Origin: Cercis canadensis
Lineage: Eukaryota; Streptophyta; Magnoliopsida; Fabales; Fabaceae
Reading direction: 5' to 3'
DNA: 64,000 bases
Assembly (NCBI GenBank): GCA_003255065.1
Contig: QAOA01000736.1
Location: 117,189 to 181,188 of the forward strand
Positions 1 to 13,600 of the stretch are shown piece after piece. Every line of letters begins with the position of its first letter. The stretch's first letter is position 1. The position numbers and the translations under genes are program-made. The notes below the pieces were generated by a model. It did not search any database, was not told where the DNA came from, and saw nothing but the letters and a program-made list of their open reading frames with translations.

Positions 1-359
1 TTAGGGTGATTAATTTGGAGCATATATAATTATATATATTAAAAATTAAACTGATTTAAATACATATTAAAATTAAGTATAAGGTGTAAAAGATGTAAAC
101 TTACAAGCAAGTTTATGTGTGAATTTTTTGTTTTTGTTTATTAAAAGTTCATAACTTCTCCTTATCATCTTATTTGATAGGAAATTTCTACGATAAAATA
201 TTCAAAGTTCAACTGTTACTTAGAGTGTTTCGTTAAAAATAATTTAGTGTGAATCTAATCAAAATTTAAAAACATTTAGTGAAATTTAAAAACTATTATT
301 TGCATTGATTTAGAAGACATACATTTTTTTGTATGTTTTATTAATTAATTATAGGAGGT

Positions 360-555
360 TTTTTTAGATATTTTTTATATTTATTATATAAAATTAGTTA
401 ATATAAGAATGACATGTATACAAATTAATTATTTTTAAATATATTTAAAAAAATAAAATAAAATATATTTATATTTAATAAAATATAAAAATTAAATATA
501 TTTATAACGTTAATGTAATGTAGTATGACATATTTATATAGTATCATATAATTTT
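360..555 (-). repeat. AT-rich dispersed repeat, copy 1
   Basis: About 200 bp of very AT-rich sequence whose reverse complement matches blocks near 8420, 15670, 30285 and 51645. Shared landmarks are a GTATGACATA-like end, a run like GTAATTTTTATATTTTATT and an ACATGTCATTTATATATT-like block. It is probably an old non-autonomous DNA transposon, but clear terminal inverted repeats were not found. Confidence 0.5.
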
Positions 556-1079
556 CGTTAATTATACATTTTTTTTTTCGGTGGTAATAATTGTTTGTTT
601 TTAATGAATGTCTTTTCGGAATTAAAGCGAGGTTTTCTACGTAAAAATCCGTGTTTTTCGCGGGAAGATGATCCGGAATTATCGTGGCGCCAAGTCGCCA
701 AGAGCAGAAAATTTCATCACAAATAGAGTAGGATTAAGACCACATCACATCATGGCATAAAAAAATAATTAGTTATTGACTAGATGAACCAATGTTTTTC
801 TAATATTAGATTCTTTTAGGTTCCCTTTTGTTTTATTGTACCAAAATTTGTCCTCATCTGTCCTTCATCTAAATTACATCATTTCGCAGATTTATGACAA
901 TTTTTTACACCAAAATTAATATGACCACATTAAGTTTAAGTAATGCTAAATGTTCTAAAGATTTTGTCAATAATCTTAGTTGTACTACATTACCAGAATA
1001 TCTCCACCACACATGAATTTAGTTATTAGTTAATTAGTAAAATTATAGTTAAGACTAAAACAAAAAAAAAACTTTTAAT

Positions 1080-1275
1080 TTTTCTTTCTAATACGGTGTG
1101 TATTGAGTGGAGTGTAACACTACATTTCTTCTATTAGGTGGGTTCGGATGGAAACTACTCAGTAATTTTAGTATTATTACAAATATATCAAAAAAATTGA
1201 ATTATTTAAGATGTGTCAAAACACACAGAAAAAGTGTAATATTATACTCTTTTTAAGGGAATATAATATAGCCCT
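1080..1275 (+). mobile_element. Possible MITE fragment related to the element near 20.6 kb
   Basis: The segment around 1160-1225 resembles the left arm of the fold-back element at 20570-20949 (shared order: GGGTnnG, AATTTTAGT, AAAAATTGAAT, TGTGTnAAAACACACAG). A matching inverted arm is not evident here, so this is either a partial copy or a diverged one. Confidence 0.3.
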
Positions 1276-2541
1276 CACTTTTAATAAATTAAAACTGGTT
1301 TTTGGTACAAATAAATCAAACTATCTTGAATGGTAAATAATTTTTTGTTGTTGTGACAAATTAATAACTTCAGATTTTTCCATATCTTTCGAGACAAGAG
1401 TTCTAATAAAATTCTTTATTATTTATACCAATGATTTAAACAGCTGATTGATGAAAATCAATTTAATTTTATTGGTGCTCCTTGGAACCTATAGTTTGTG
1501 TTTCAGAGTGCAATAAAAGTTGAATTCATATGTTGGAGGATTTTTTATAAATAAAATAAAATAAAAGTTGCATTAGGTTCTATACTGATCAAGGAATATG
1601 AGTTTATCATAGCTTCAATTCTTGTACGAATATAAAAGAATTGCTCTTTTACCACGTTTAGCATATTTTATATGTTTTAGCTTTGATCATTAAAGTGTTA
1701 TACTCATTTGCATTTCTATCTTTTCTTCTAGATGAGTTAAAAGTGAATAATAGCAACACGGGAATCTAATTACTAACAAAGCTCGTCTTAGATTAGAAGA
1801 AATTAGTGTCCAGAATCAATTTCCTTAAAAAGTTTAAGTAATTATAATTTTTCCTCTTTTAATAATGTTCTCACTGGACCTCAAATCCTTGACTACAGCT
1901 AAGAACACATGCTCAAAATTAAAAAATAGTGTATGAATAGTTGAAACTCGAAAGTTGAAGTTGTAAGCAAATTTTTGGTTTGTTCATGGATTGGGGGTAA
2001 TCTTAGAAATCCTTTGCAATGTCTTTATCCTCTTTTTGTTCTCACGAGGCTTGTATTATAATTCTTGCGCATGCACACAAATCGACAATCTCCTTAACTA
2101 GTGTCTCTCTCTCTCTTCTTTTTTCTTTTTCCTTCTTTCTCTTATTGGCTTAAGATAAAGATGTCATATTATGAGATATTCAGCCGAAAAGGAAAAGATA
2201 GCTAGCTAAACTTTGTTAAAGGGGAATAATAGATCATACATGAGTTATAAATTTGGCATGAAACTCGAAAAAAACACTTCTTCAATATTTCTTGCGTCTC
2301 GCTTTTGAGTTTTAAGCTTGCAATTTTTTTTTATTAAAGGAAACAAGTGATTATGGGAATAAATAAAGTTGTTTTTGTAAGTATACTTTATTTATTCTTC
2401 GAGATACTATTTATTTCTCCCCCTTTTTCTATTCATTGAATCAAACAATTTACTTTTTATTTTTATTTTTTATAAACTGAATAATTATAGGCCGTCTCCT
2501 TTAATCATCATACATTATTTATTTTTTTTTATTAAGAAAAT

Positions 2542-2542
2542 N
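2542..2542. other. Single-N assembly join
   Basis: One undetermined base in AT-rich sequence. The 12-mer TCATCATACATT occurs on both sides, about 50 bp apart, which may be a short unmerged overlap or chance. Confidence 0.6.
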
Positions 2543-4909
2543 TTTTTTATAAGAAAATCATCATACATTCTTACCTTTGAAAAAAGTTATGAACCTAACC
2601 ATTAAATTATGGCTATACCTACTACTTGTATAATTTTTGAAATAAGCTACTATTTTTTGTATAATTTTCAATGGATAATAAAAAAACCACATTAGAAAGA
2701 AAACAATTGTAGAACACACACGTTTTAAAGTAGTATAAACATAATCATAAAGTTGTGGAAGCCAATTCAAGCATGTTACATCAGACTGTAAATGGTTAAG
2801 AATGCATGAAATTTCACCCCAATGTACCAATTGGCATGATATGTCTTAATGTCTATGACACACAGCCAAAATCTGAAACTTGGGTAATAGTTGCAAGTTG
2901 ACATGCCATTATATCGCTTCTTGCTATTTGCTGCCAACAAATTGTGAACCTGTGAGTTCCCAATCGGGGCAGAAAAAATGGATGAAGATATTCAGAGTGA
3001 GAGTGACTTTTGAGTAGAAGATCATCATATGTGGTCCAAAACCAAGTGTACAATTTTAACTCTTATTACCGTACCATTAATACAAATCTTGTTGGCCACC
3101 AAAGCTCCCACTCACTCCTAGGATTGGGCTGCACATGCACAACAGCAAATAGGTGTCTCATTTTTCAACTCCCTTGGGTTTGTATTCATGTACCATGGTG
3201 GGTCTCGAAATACTACACTAGAATACTATTATTCCAAACCATACTTATAGTAGTGTTGAAGCGTTTGGGTGATTTATAAGAGGTAGGGTACGTGCTACTT
3301 TAAAGAAGCGTAAAATGTCATTTTAATTATTAAAATATGCAACGAAAATCATTGAAATTTTTTTAATATCATTGAGTTCCTGTAAATTTAAAAATCAATT
3401 AAAATTATTATTTTTAAAACTAAGTGATAATAAAAAATAATTATTTTGATCATATTTTTAATTTTTTTAAAATTTAAGTAATATATATATTTTTATTTTA
3501 TTTTAGGAATCAAGTGATTTTTACGACAACTAAAATAACTTTTTGCTCAAGTTATTCCACTTACCATCTATAATGGGATTCAGCTATTGTTGGACCTAAC
3601 TTTTTTGTAAAACCGATTATTTTTCCTTCTCACTTGGCACATTTTATAATGGATGGTCTATAATTTATGCTAGTCAGTAAGCCCAAATTGATACCGAGCC
3701 CTTAACCCAAACCAATAAACAACTAAGGCCATTACCAGAATGGTCCAAAATCAGAGACGCAAAATCAATGCCAACCGAACTAAGCAAACCGAGATAACTG
3801 AACAATTTTTGGTTCGGTTCGGTTCGATTCAATTCAATGCCAAAATTTTGTTTTTATATTGGTATATACTATATAGTCAAAGATTTGATAGAAAAAATTT
3901 GAAGTGCATTTGTAAAAAATATTTATTAAATCTTGATATAAAAATAATATAAGGAACTGTGTGAGAATCTTACTACACTTTATTATATTAATTAACATTA
4001 AAATCTACTAATACTTTCCAACAAAAGAAAAGGGAAAGATAAGCTGGTGTACACCATATGGAGGACATGTCATATCATTAACTTGGAATGTAGTTGGAAA
4101 ATTTTGTGGGTGGGGTTAGGGACCCTGTGGTGAGTGGAGAATTATATAAAAATTCTAAATTTAAGTCATAGTCACAAACTGATTATCATCCTGCTAAAAA
4201 TAATTATTTAATTAATGTGAGAATAGTATATTATTATTGTAGCTTCTAGTTAAATCTTCACCTTATACAGGTAACTTAGACAGACTGTCTTTCTCATACT
4301 TAGCTTTGTGCTCAATTGATTGTTAAATTTATATTTTAGCCCCAAATGTTTCTTTTTGTTGTCAATGGATTGTGTGTGTAATATTAAAAAATATGACAAA
4401 ATTTCAAAAGCTGGCCACCTTCTTTCTTTAGTCGGGTTGTGAAGAAGTTAGGTGAAGATCTTTTAATATTATGACTGTTAGTTAAACAGGTTCTGATAAT
4501 ATGTTAAAAATTGATTTAATTTAACATATTATCACAAGTTTTGGATCCAACTCCGTTGTTGAATGGCAGATACCAAATTCTTTGGCTTTGGATGGAAGAT
4601 TACCTTTTCGTATAGAGAATGAGTGATGGTGCTCTGTCGTCGCTGTCAATCTTTGGGAAGGAAGAGAAGAAGAGCAGTATGTGGCCAAAATTTTAATTTC
4701 GGCAAACCGGTTACAGTAAGTTAACAAATTGGTAGAACCGGTATTGCCACATACGTGGCTTCAAACTACGACATCTGTTAGAATTTGCATCGCTGCACAT
4801 TATTGAAGATGTTCATTGTAGACTATGCCCAACATGCAAGCACTTAATTACAAAGTGACCAATTAATCTCATCACCCTTATCAGTTGTGAGCTAGCATAG
4901 TGATGATCG

Positions 4910-6517
4910 ATGGAGCAAAAGCAAAATCAAATGCAAACCCCTCCTCCTCCTCACATTGTGATCTTACCCTTCCCATTCCCAGGCCATGTTAAACCTATGC
5001 TCAACCTCGCTCAGCTTCTCTCTCAACAAGGCTTTGAAATCACCTTCATCAATTCAGAATACAATCAACACCGTCTTCAACATGTCACTGATTTATCCTC
5101 CTTTTATAATCGCTTTTCTGGGTTCCAATTTGAGACACTCCCAGATGGTCTCCCTCCTCAGTCTTCACGTATTGGTCACTCTTGTGTTCAAATCTTCTCC
5201 AATACAAGAACCATCATGAAGCCCCTTTTCCATGAATTGCTGATTAAGCTTAAGAGCTCAAAGCAAAAAGCAGCACCCACTTGTGTTATAGCCGACGCCA
5301 TCATGTCCTTTGCAATTGGTGTTGGCAAAGACTTGGGTTTCCCCGTTTTCAGTTTCGCTACTCATAGTCCTTGTGGTTTGTGGCCTAGCTTGCATACTTC
5401 CAACCTCATTCAACTAGGCCAACTTCCTCTCCGAGGTAATCATCTATAATCAATGTCTATTATTTTTGTTAAATCAAAATTTGTGCTTCATTTACTGAGT
5501 TATGAGACTTTACATTTTGGTACTTTGCGCAATCTCGAGTCATTGACTTGAATTATTTGTGCAGCAGATGAGGAGATGGACAAACCCATAACATGTATTC
5601 CAGGGATGGAAGGCCTGCTAAGGCGTCGAGATCTTCCTAGTCATTGCAGGCTACAAATCGACAACCCACTGATGGAATTCAATCTAAGTGAATCCATAGC
5701 CATGGTTACAGCTTCAGCACTTATACTTAACACTTTTGAGGAACTTGACACTTCCTTCATCTCAGCCCTCAAATCTTTCTTCCCAAACATCTACACCATT
5801 GGCCCCTTGCATGCTCTTTACAAAATTCACTTGAAGGATTCTTCATCATCTCCCTCGTCCAATGGTTCTACCTTAAGGAAAGAAGATAGAACTTGCCTGA
5901 CGTGGCTCGATAAACAACCGTTAAGATCTGTGATTTATGTTAGCTTTGGAAGTTTGTTTGGGCTTTCTCGCACCCAATTGCTGGAGTTTTGGAATGGGCT
6001 AGTCAACAGCGGCAAGCCCTTCTTGTGGGTAGTGAGGCCGGATTCGATTGAAGAGGAAGGAGATACAATGGGCCTAGAAGAGGCCCAGATTCCAAGTGAG
6101 CTTGAAGAGATAACAAAGGAAAGAGGATATATGGTGGGCTGGGCTCCACAAGAGGAGGTTCTGGCCCACCCAGCAATAGGTGGGTTTTTGACCCATTGTG
6201 GATGGAACTCGGCCTTAGAGAGCATTTATGAGGGAGTTCCTCTGATTTGTTGGCCATTTGTGGCTGATCAACAGGTAACAAGTAGGTGTGTGAGTGATCT
6301 ATGGAAGATAGGGCTTGACATGAAGGACACTTGTGATAGAAGGATCATAGAGAAGATGGTAAGGGGTCTAATGGAAGAGAAGAGAGAAGATTTTGTGAGA
6401 TCAATGGATGAGATTTCTAGAATGGCTCGTGGTAGTGTGCAGAAAGGTGGGTCCTCTCATCGTGGCTTTGAGATGCTGATTAATGACTTAAGAACAATGG
6501 ACGCAACAAGAAGCTGA
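4910..6517 (+). CDS. UDP-glucosyltransferase, UGT709/UGT85 type (UGT gene 1)
   Basis: Two exons, 4910-5435 and 5568-6517, joined in phase 1 across a 132-bp GT-AG intron, give a 491-aa protein, normal for a plant family 1 UGT. It should transfer glucose from UDP-glucose to a small lipophilic acceptor in the cytosol. The catalytic-type His is near residue 26 (PGHVKP) and its Asp partner lies in the CVIADAIM region. The 44-residue PSPG sugar-donor box starts at Trp367, contains HCGWNS and ends in DQ, the Gln typical of UDP-glucose users. The second half (ITCIPGMEGLLRRRDLPS, LILNTFEELD) resembles proteins annotated as 7-deoxyloganetic acid glucosyltransferase-like. The acceptor cannot be told from sequence. 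The 3' splice site is a tandem CAGCAG, so a form with one extra Ala is possible. The start is the first in-frame ATG, just before the N-terminal Rossmann strand. Confidence 0.92.
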
Positions 6518-7695
6518 TGAGTAACAACCAAATTACCAATACCAATAGTTGTTTGGTTTAGCTTTTACCTCTTCTAAAATTGCTTTTCAAGGGTCAAAAT
6601 TCAAAATAGATTTGAGGAATGCAAACTTGTAGTTTGATAACTTTTCCATAAACACTCGTGAGACACTTGGCAAAATATTGTCTTTGTATTTAACCATATT
6701 GTTCTCAATTTAAAATAATTATTTATAATCCTTTATGCCCTTCTTAATAATTTAAGTTGACAAGTGATTTTCTACAAAATGTTTGCGGCTGGAAATAACA
6801 AATTTCCTTCTAAAATGACTATTAATAAATTTAGTGGCGCAACTTTCAAAAATTAAACATGATTGATTTGTACCATGAATTTGAGGATCATTGACTTTAA
6901 TAATGTATTTTGAAAATTTAATTCCACAAATATCATATTTTTTCAAACAATTTTTACATTTACTGTAATTTTTTTTTAATATTATGTCATTTTGCAAAAA
7001 CAAGGAGGAGAGAAAAGCTGGGACCACCTGTGATGTAATTATGGATATTGCGGCACCACAAGAATGATGTCATTTGGATATTGCATCACCGCAAGAGTGA
7101 CACCATTTTTCAAATGGCATAACTCTTGTGATGTCGTAATATACACAATTGTGTCACTAATATTTTTTTGTAAATGAAACTACGATAAATGTAGAAATTG
7201 TTTGAAAAGTATAATATTTTTAAAATTAAGTTTTCAAAATGTATTATTAAAGTCATTGATCTGAATTTGAATACAAATAGTTAGTTTTCACTTAAACTTT
7301 TCTTTTGCAAGACTTAGATTTTTCCACATGTATAGATTTTGAAATTAAATTTGTATATATTGACAGAGAAATGTTCAATCACACCAATAATTCTCATATT
7401 ATTTGTGTCGGAAAAAATTGAAATACATAGGAAGAAGATTAAATTCAACTTGTGGAGGCTTTGTTATGTGCAACCATAACCATGTGAATTTAAATGACAT
7501 GAAATAGGATAGAGAGAGGTGGGTGATGACTTTTGGCCAAGAAGTTAGGTGGGGACTTAAATGTACTTTGGGCTCAGATCATGCTAGTGGAACGCAAACT
7601 GTATCTATTTGAGTACAGTTTGTCGCTATGTATTCGGATTCAGAATGGTAGGTAAAACTACCAAAAAAGTGCAAACTCTGAAATCCCAGTGCAAG
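6518..7695. other. Intergenic region between UGT genes 1 and 2
   Basis: No gene was recognised. Most of it is the fold-back element at about 6850-7290; the last 100 bp before gene 2 match the region upstream of gene 3. Confidence 0.7.
6850..7290. mobile_element. Fold-back MITE-like element with long inverted arms
   Basis: The arm at about 6863-6990 is the imperfect reverse complement of about 7160-7285 over roughly 125 bp; for example ATCATTGACTTTAATAATG on the left pairs with the CATTATTAAAGTCATTGAT-type sequence on the right. The centre holds further short palindromes. No transposase is present, so this is a non-autonomous DNA transposon. Exact ends and target-site duplication were not settled. 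Confidence 0.65.
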
Positions 7696-10600
7696 ATGGA
7701 GCACTCATCAGTTTCACTTTCACCTCATGTTGTGGTATTACCCTTTCCTGGACAGGGCCACATCAAACCCATGTTCAACTTAGCCAAGCTTCTTTGCCAT
7801 GCCGGTTTCACAATCACCTTCATAAACTCTCATAGCAAACACGCTCAGCTCCAACGTTTCATAGACTTGGATTCCTTCCACCTTCAATTCCCTCACTTGT
7901 ACTTTATCTCCATCACTGATGGCTTACCAACGGATCACCCACGTTCTGGCCCAACAGTCTATGATGTCTTCTCTCCTACCTCTAGATCCCTGGCTGCTCT
8001 AGGGTTCCGAGAAATGTTCCTAAGCATTTGCCGGGAAAAGGGACGGTGGCTGCCGCCATCGTGCATCATCGCCGACGGGATCATGTCGTCATGTGCGGTT
8101 GACGTTGCACAAGAGTTTCACGTTCCTCTAATTACTTTCCGGACGGACAGTGCCACTTGCACCTGGGTCTATCTTCATATCAGCAAGCTCATTGATGAGG
8201 GAGTAATTCCTGTCCCGCAACAAGGTTAGTAGAGTAATTTCAAAATTGTGTTTTAATCATCTAAATCTGTCTCATAGCAATGATAGCACATGACTTTAAT
8301 AAGGGACATATGTTTGGATCAATTAAAGTAAATGTGACCAAAAGATCACCTCAAAATAGCTTAGTATGTACTATTTTGCGCAAAAGAAACAAAGATGGAA
8401 AATCTTACTATTTTTTTATCAAAAATTTTATGATACTACATGAGGATAACATATTATACTGACATGACAAACATACATAATTTTTATATTTTATTTTTTA
8501 AATAAACTTAAAAATAATTTACTTATATACATGTCATTTATATATTAATTATTTTTATATATATTTATATATATTAATTAATTAACATTAAAATCTACTA
8601 GTTTTTCAACAAAGGAAATGGGAAAGGTAAGCTGCAACCAAAGGTGTACGCATTACCAACAAAGAAACCAAAGGTGTAGGCCATTTGGAGGACATGCTAT
8701 CTCATTAACTTGGAATGTATTTGGAAACTAAGCAAAGAATCTAAGGGCTGTTTCGTACGCTAAAACTAATATTCCTATTTAGAGCCACATTCTTAAGAAT
8801 GTGATGCTTGGAAATTACTATGATTCCTACAAAAGTATATATGCTGTTAGTTTTTTTTTAATACTTTTGAACTTATTGTTGTAACCAAAAATATCAATTT
8901 TTTTTTAAGTTAGTTCAATTTTAAATTTATGTGGCTAATAATAATAAAATATGTAATAACAGAAATTATATTACTTTTTTGTTTGGTACGCCATAAGAAT
9001 ATGCAAGATAATTTTTGAAAATAAATGATTATTGTTTTTGGCTAAACATGAACTTTTCTACAAATTGTGTATAATTTTCAAAGATATCGTTTAGCGTAAT
9101 TTAGTGTGAAAGTATGATAAAATGGGAAACATAATATATTTTTCTTTATAATTTTTTAGCGAATTTGAGGGAGAGAACAAAGAGAGAAAGAGGCAAAAAA
9201 ATTTAGAGGGGCAAAGAAATTTAGAGAGAAAGAAAGAATATTCTTGATAGCACTCTAAAATTAGCAACTAGCATGATAATTCTCTAGCTAACTGGGTTGT
9301 AGATTTGGTTTTAAGGCTCTCATTGCAAAAAGAGAGTTTTGTGTTCGAGGCTTCCTATTAACAAAATAGGAGGTTCTCAAAGTGCTCTCGCTCTCCCACA
9401 TAAAATTATAATTGGTATTTTGACAGTGCGTGGGATCTCCAAAACAAGGATGGCTTGCCCATAAAGTTTGACTCTATTTAAAAATTTGTGTTAGACCAAG
9501 TTTTTGGGTTACTAAAAAAAGAAGACATTTCTCACATATGAGGGAAGGGTACGGTTTGACCAAGAGATTGAGAAGAAAGTGGATGATTTGAAAAAGAAGA
9601 AGTGTGATTCGGATGAGGGGAGGAAGTTGGGTGAGAATGTGATTGAGGTAAAGGAAGAGAGGTAGTTATGGATTGACTTTGACTAAGAGATTGAGAAGAA
9701 ATTTGATTCTTTGAAAAAAGAGAAGTGTGAGATAAAGGAAGAGAGGGAGTTACGGATTGACTAGGGGAGTGAGAAGATAGTGGAATATTTGAAAGAATAG
9801 GAGAGTTGGTAGAAGATAGGGGACTGGATGAAGGATGATGAGATAAGGAGTGAGAAAAGGATGTAGAGATATTATGTAATTTTGAATGAGAGGGTGAAGT
9901 AAGTGGCGTGTGAGAGGAAGAAGGACTATGGGTGGGGTCTTTTGAATATAAAGAGTGAGGATACGGTGAAAGAGATAAGGAAGGTAAAAAAAGAGAAGGA
10001 GATGCCGTGTTAGGTGAAGAATTTGTAGGAGACATGGTAATAGGACACTCGGATAGAAACCCTACACCCTAAATCAAGAGGTGGAGGAGAAAAGGAATGT
10101 GAAGATGGGACGGTGAGAGATGGATAAGAAAAAAATATGTTCCACAAATTTAACATGTCTTGAGTGATAATATTTATGATTTTTATTATCAAAGCAAATA
10201 AAAGCATGATGAGAAGTGGAGTAACCTAAAAAAAATGCATAGTTGAGACCGTGTATGAAGTTTATGGGGGGAATAGTGGCGTAACCATGGGTAACAAAGA
10301 GACCCAAAAGATTTTAAACTAGAGTAATTTGGATTTTCTTGAAATAATGAAGAATATGAGGAAGACATTTTTAAAACTAGGGTAGGTAACCTGTTAATAA
10401 GAAAATTTGTTGTTTGAAAAGCAAATGACCAAAAAGAAATAGGGAGAGATGCATGATGCAGTAAAGAGAGTCCAAATTTCTATTATGTGCCTGTACTTTC
10501 TTTCTGCAAGACCATTGCATTGAGTGGTGTAAGGGGAAGAGGTTAAAAAAGAATTGGTGGCAAAAAAAAATTTTAGTTTAAGGAACTCACCATCATTATC

Positions 10601-13600
10601 AGAATGAAAAGAAGAGATGAAACAATTGAAGTAATTTTCTATTAAATTCTTGAATTGAACAAAAATAGAAAATACATTAGATTTTTGTTTCATGAGATAC
10701 AACCAAGAATACCTAGTAAAGTGATCAATGAAAACTACATAGTATTTAAATTTATCTATTGAAACAATAGGGGCATTTATTTGTGGAACATGATGAGTAG
10801 TCCTTGGAGTCAAATGGAAAAGAGAGATCATGACTCTTGGCAATGTGATAGAGAATATGGGAATGATGGTGACCAAGCCTATGATGCCACATGGAGGAAG
10901 GAGAAAACCGTTGGACATGAAGACTTTGTGGAAGTGATGACCGAGAGACAGATGTAGGAAGTGGATATGTGTGATTGCTACTCGGGCCTCGAAGAAGAGA
11001 CGCCTCTGTAGTCAAATCCTTGACAAGGGGTGAATTCTACAGAAACATGATTATTTGAGCAAAATTGAGAAACTGAAACTAAATTATGTTTCATTTTAGG
11101 GACACAATGAACATTATGAAGAGTAAAAGAAGAAAAAGGAGAAGTGTTTTAATTTAGTGGAGTCAAGGTGAGTAATAGTCAAACCTGTACCATTCCCTAC
11201 AAGCATGTTATCAGAACCATGATAATCTTGTTTGTTGTAAAGGTTGGCGGAAGCAATGGTAACATGATGTGAAGCTCCTGTGTCTAGGAGCCAGGGATCC
11301 ATATTAAGTGAGGGTTCGGTATGGGTGTAATTTGCTTGAGGTGGTTTTGTGGGGCAAAGGTGAGGAAAATATTTGTACCACCGGTTTGCAGTATGGCTAG
11401 GTTTAGTGCATAACTGGCAGATAATAGTGGAAGGGTTAGGGAAAGAGTGATGAGAGGTGTTGGGCGTGGGAATGAGAGGCTTATTTGATGGGTAACGTTT
11501 TTTGAATTGGTGGTGCTGATTTTTGTGAGTGACGTTGGCAATGATGGGGATGGAAGTGGATGAGGTTTCATTCTTTGGCATGTAGGATTCAAAATCTACA
11601 AGTTTATCCCTAAGCACTGCAAAAGTAATGGTAGCTCTAAGTGGGCTAGATATTTCCTTGAAATCAAGTCCTAATCCATTTAGCACATGTATAACAAGAT
11701 CAATATCATCCACTGGGGTGGAAATAAGACCAATCTCATCAGCTAAATTTTTCATCTGCTGGAGAAAAGTAGAAACAAATTAGGAGCCACAAGTGGTGGT
11801 AGACAATTTTGCCTTCAAAGACATAAGCCTTGAGCAAGAACGATTAGCAAAAAGAGTCTTCAGGTGATCCCAAGCCTCTTTAGAGGTGGCTAGTTTACCA
11901 AGGAGATTAAGTACTTCAAGCTCAAGAGAAGCAGTAATGGCATGCAAGAGGAACTTATCTTGTCTATGCCATAAAAAATATTCAGGATTTGGGACAGTGA
12001 TGCCGTCAGTAACAAGAGAAGAAGGAGGGCAGGGCTTTGTGCCATCTAAAAATGGCATGAGATCATGACCATGGAAGAGAGCGTCAACTAGTGTACGCCA
12101 AGAAGAATAATTATGGTGATTCAGTTTGATAGGGAGGTGAGCAGAGGTGAAAAAGATCAAAGTAGATGTTGGGTGATAGATTGTGTTTGAGACAATGGCT
12201 GGAGAAAGGGAAGAACCGGAGCTGTTTGACATGGTGAAGAGAAAAAAAATGGAGCTGTTATAAGCAACAAGCTCTGATACCATGAAGAGACAATTAATGA
12301 GGTAAAATCTGGAAGTATTTTTCTATTGCTGTAAAGTTTGTTTAAGTACAAGTACAGGACTTTGACTAAGCTACTGTTACGTTTGAATGTTTGAAACTGA
12401 AAGCTGTACAAGCTATTGGAACTATTTAAAAGTTTAAACTAAAGATTATACGCGTGAATAAGCTAAATAAATCTATACAAATCCTAAATAACAACTTCAG
12501 ATTTTCTAAGCTTTATCACGAGAAAGGTATGTGATACTTCGTTAATATAACAATATGATAATTATTAATGTGGAAGTATTTAATCCGAAAAAAAAAACAT
12601 GATAATTCTATAAGTAGTGATACATCAACACTNTGGAACTATTTAAAAGTTTAAACTAAAGATTATACACGTGACTAAGCTAAATAAATCTATACAAATC
12701 CTAAATAACAACTTCAGATTTTCTAAGCTTTATCACGAGAAAGGTATGTGATACTTCGTTAATGTAACAACATGATAATTATTAATGTGGAAGTATTTAA
12801 TCCGAAAAAAAAAACATGATAATTCTATAAGTAGTGATACATCAACACTTAAATTGTATACTTGTTTTATACACACAATAACATTTTGTTATTGAACTCA
12901 CTAAAACTTTACCAGCTCCACTCTAAACCCATATAAACATTTTCGGTAGGACTCAAAAGCTTTTCTTTTTCCTTTTGAGAGTAGTGAAGACCTGTCACTT
13001 CTCTGATTAATTCCATTGACATTGACTAGCTTAAACTGCAGATGAGATGGATAAGGTGATCACAAGCATTCCAGGATTGGAAAATTTACTGAGACACAGA
13101 GATCTTCCAAGCATTTGCAGATTGAACCCTGGAAACACCTTCCTTGATTTCTTCATCAAAGAAACCTCAGCCATGACTCGAGCTTCAGCACTCATACTCA
13201 ACACCTTTGACGAGCTTGAATCCCCCATTGTCTCCAAGCTTGCCACTATCTTCCCCAAAATTTACACAATGCCCCTCTCCCCTCTCTGCAATACCCTTAT
13301 TAATCCATCATCCAACAACGTTAACTATGGTCGTCTCAGAGAAGAAGACAGAAGCTGCCTCACTTGGCTTAATTCTCAGAAACCAAACACGGTCTTATAT
13401 ATTAGCTTTGGGACTGTGGTGGTTCTGTCACGTGACCAGCTACTGGAGTTTTGGTATGGTTTGGTGAATAGTGGCATCAAGTTCTTGTGGGTAATTCGCA
13501 GGGGCTTGATTGATGGAGAGGAAGATCCGGGTCGGAATAACCCGGTGGAGCTTGAAACGGGTACTAAGGAGAGAGGGTTCCTGGTGGATTGGGCCCCACA

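Larger units (their letters stand above)
1..4909. other. AT-rich intergenic region upstream of the UGT cluster
   Basis: No gene was recognised. Open frames at 2561-3279 and 4521-4727 give proteins without familiar motifs. The stretch holds one copy of the AT-rich dispersed repeat (about 360-555), a possible MITE relative (about 1080-1275), a single-N join at 2542, a short GGTTC-type repeat tract near 3800-3840, and a block at about 3980-4110 that reappears in the introns of UGT genes 2 and 3. Confidence 0.7.

Noticed and set aside
2561-3279. Overlapping open frames on both strands
   Set aside because: Short, without recognisable motifs, and next to a single-N join. No support as genes.
5935-6281. 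Minus-strand open frames over UGT gene 1 considered as antisense genes
   Set aside because: They mirror the conserved PSPG coding strand; the same shadows recur over UGT genes 2 and 3.
9532-12411. Minus-strand open frames considered as host genes
   Set aside because: They are parts of a Copia fossil, recognised by LTR, primer site, gag, DTGAS and integrase features.
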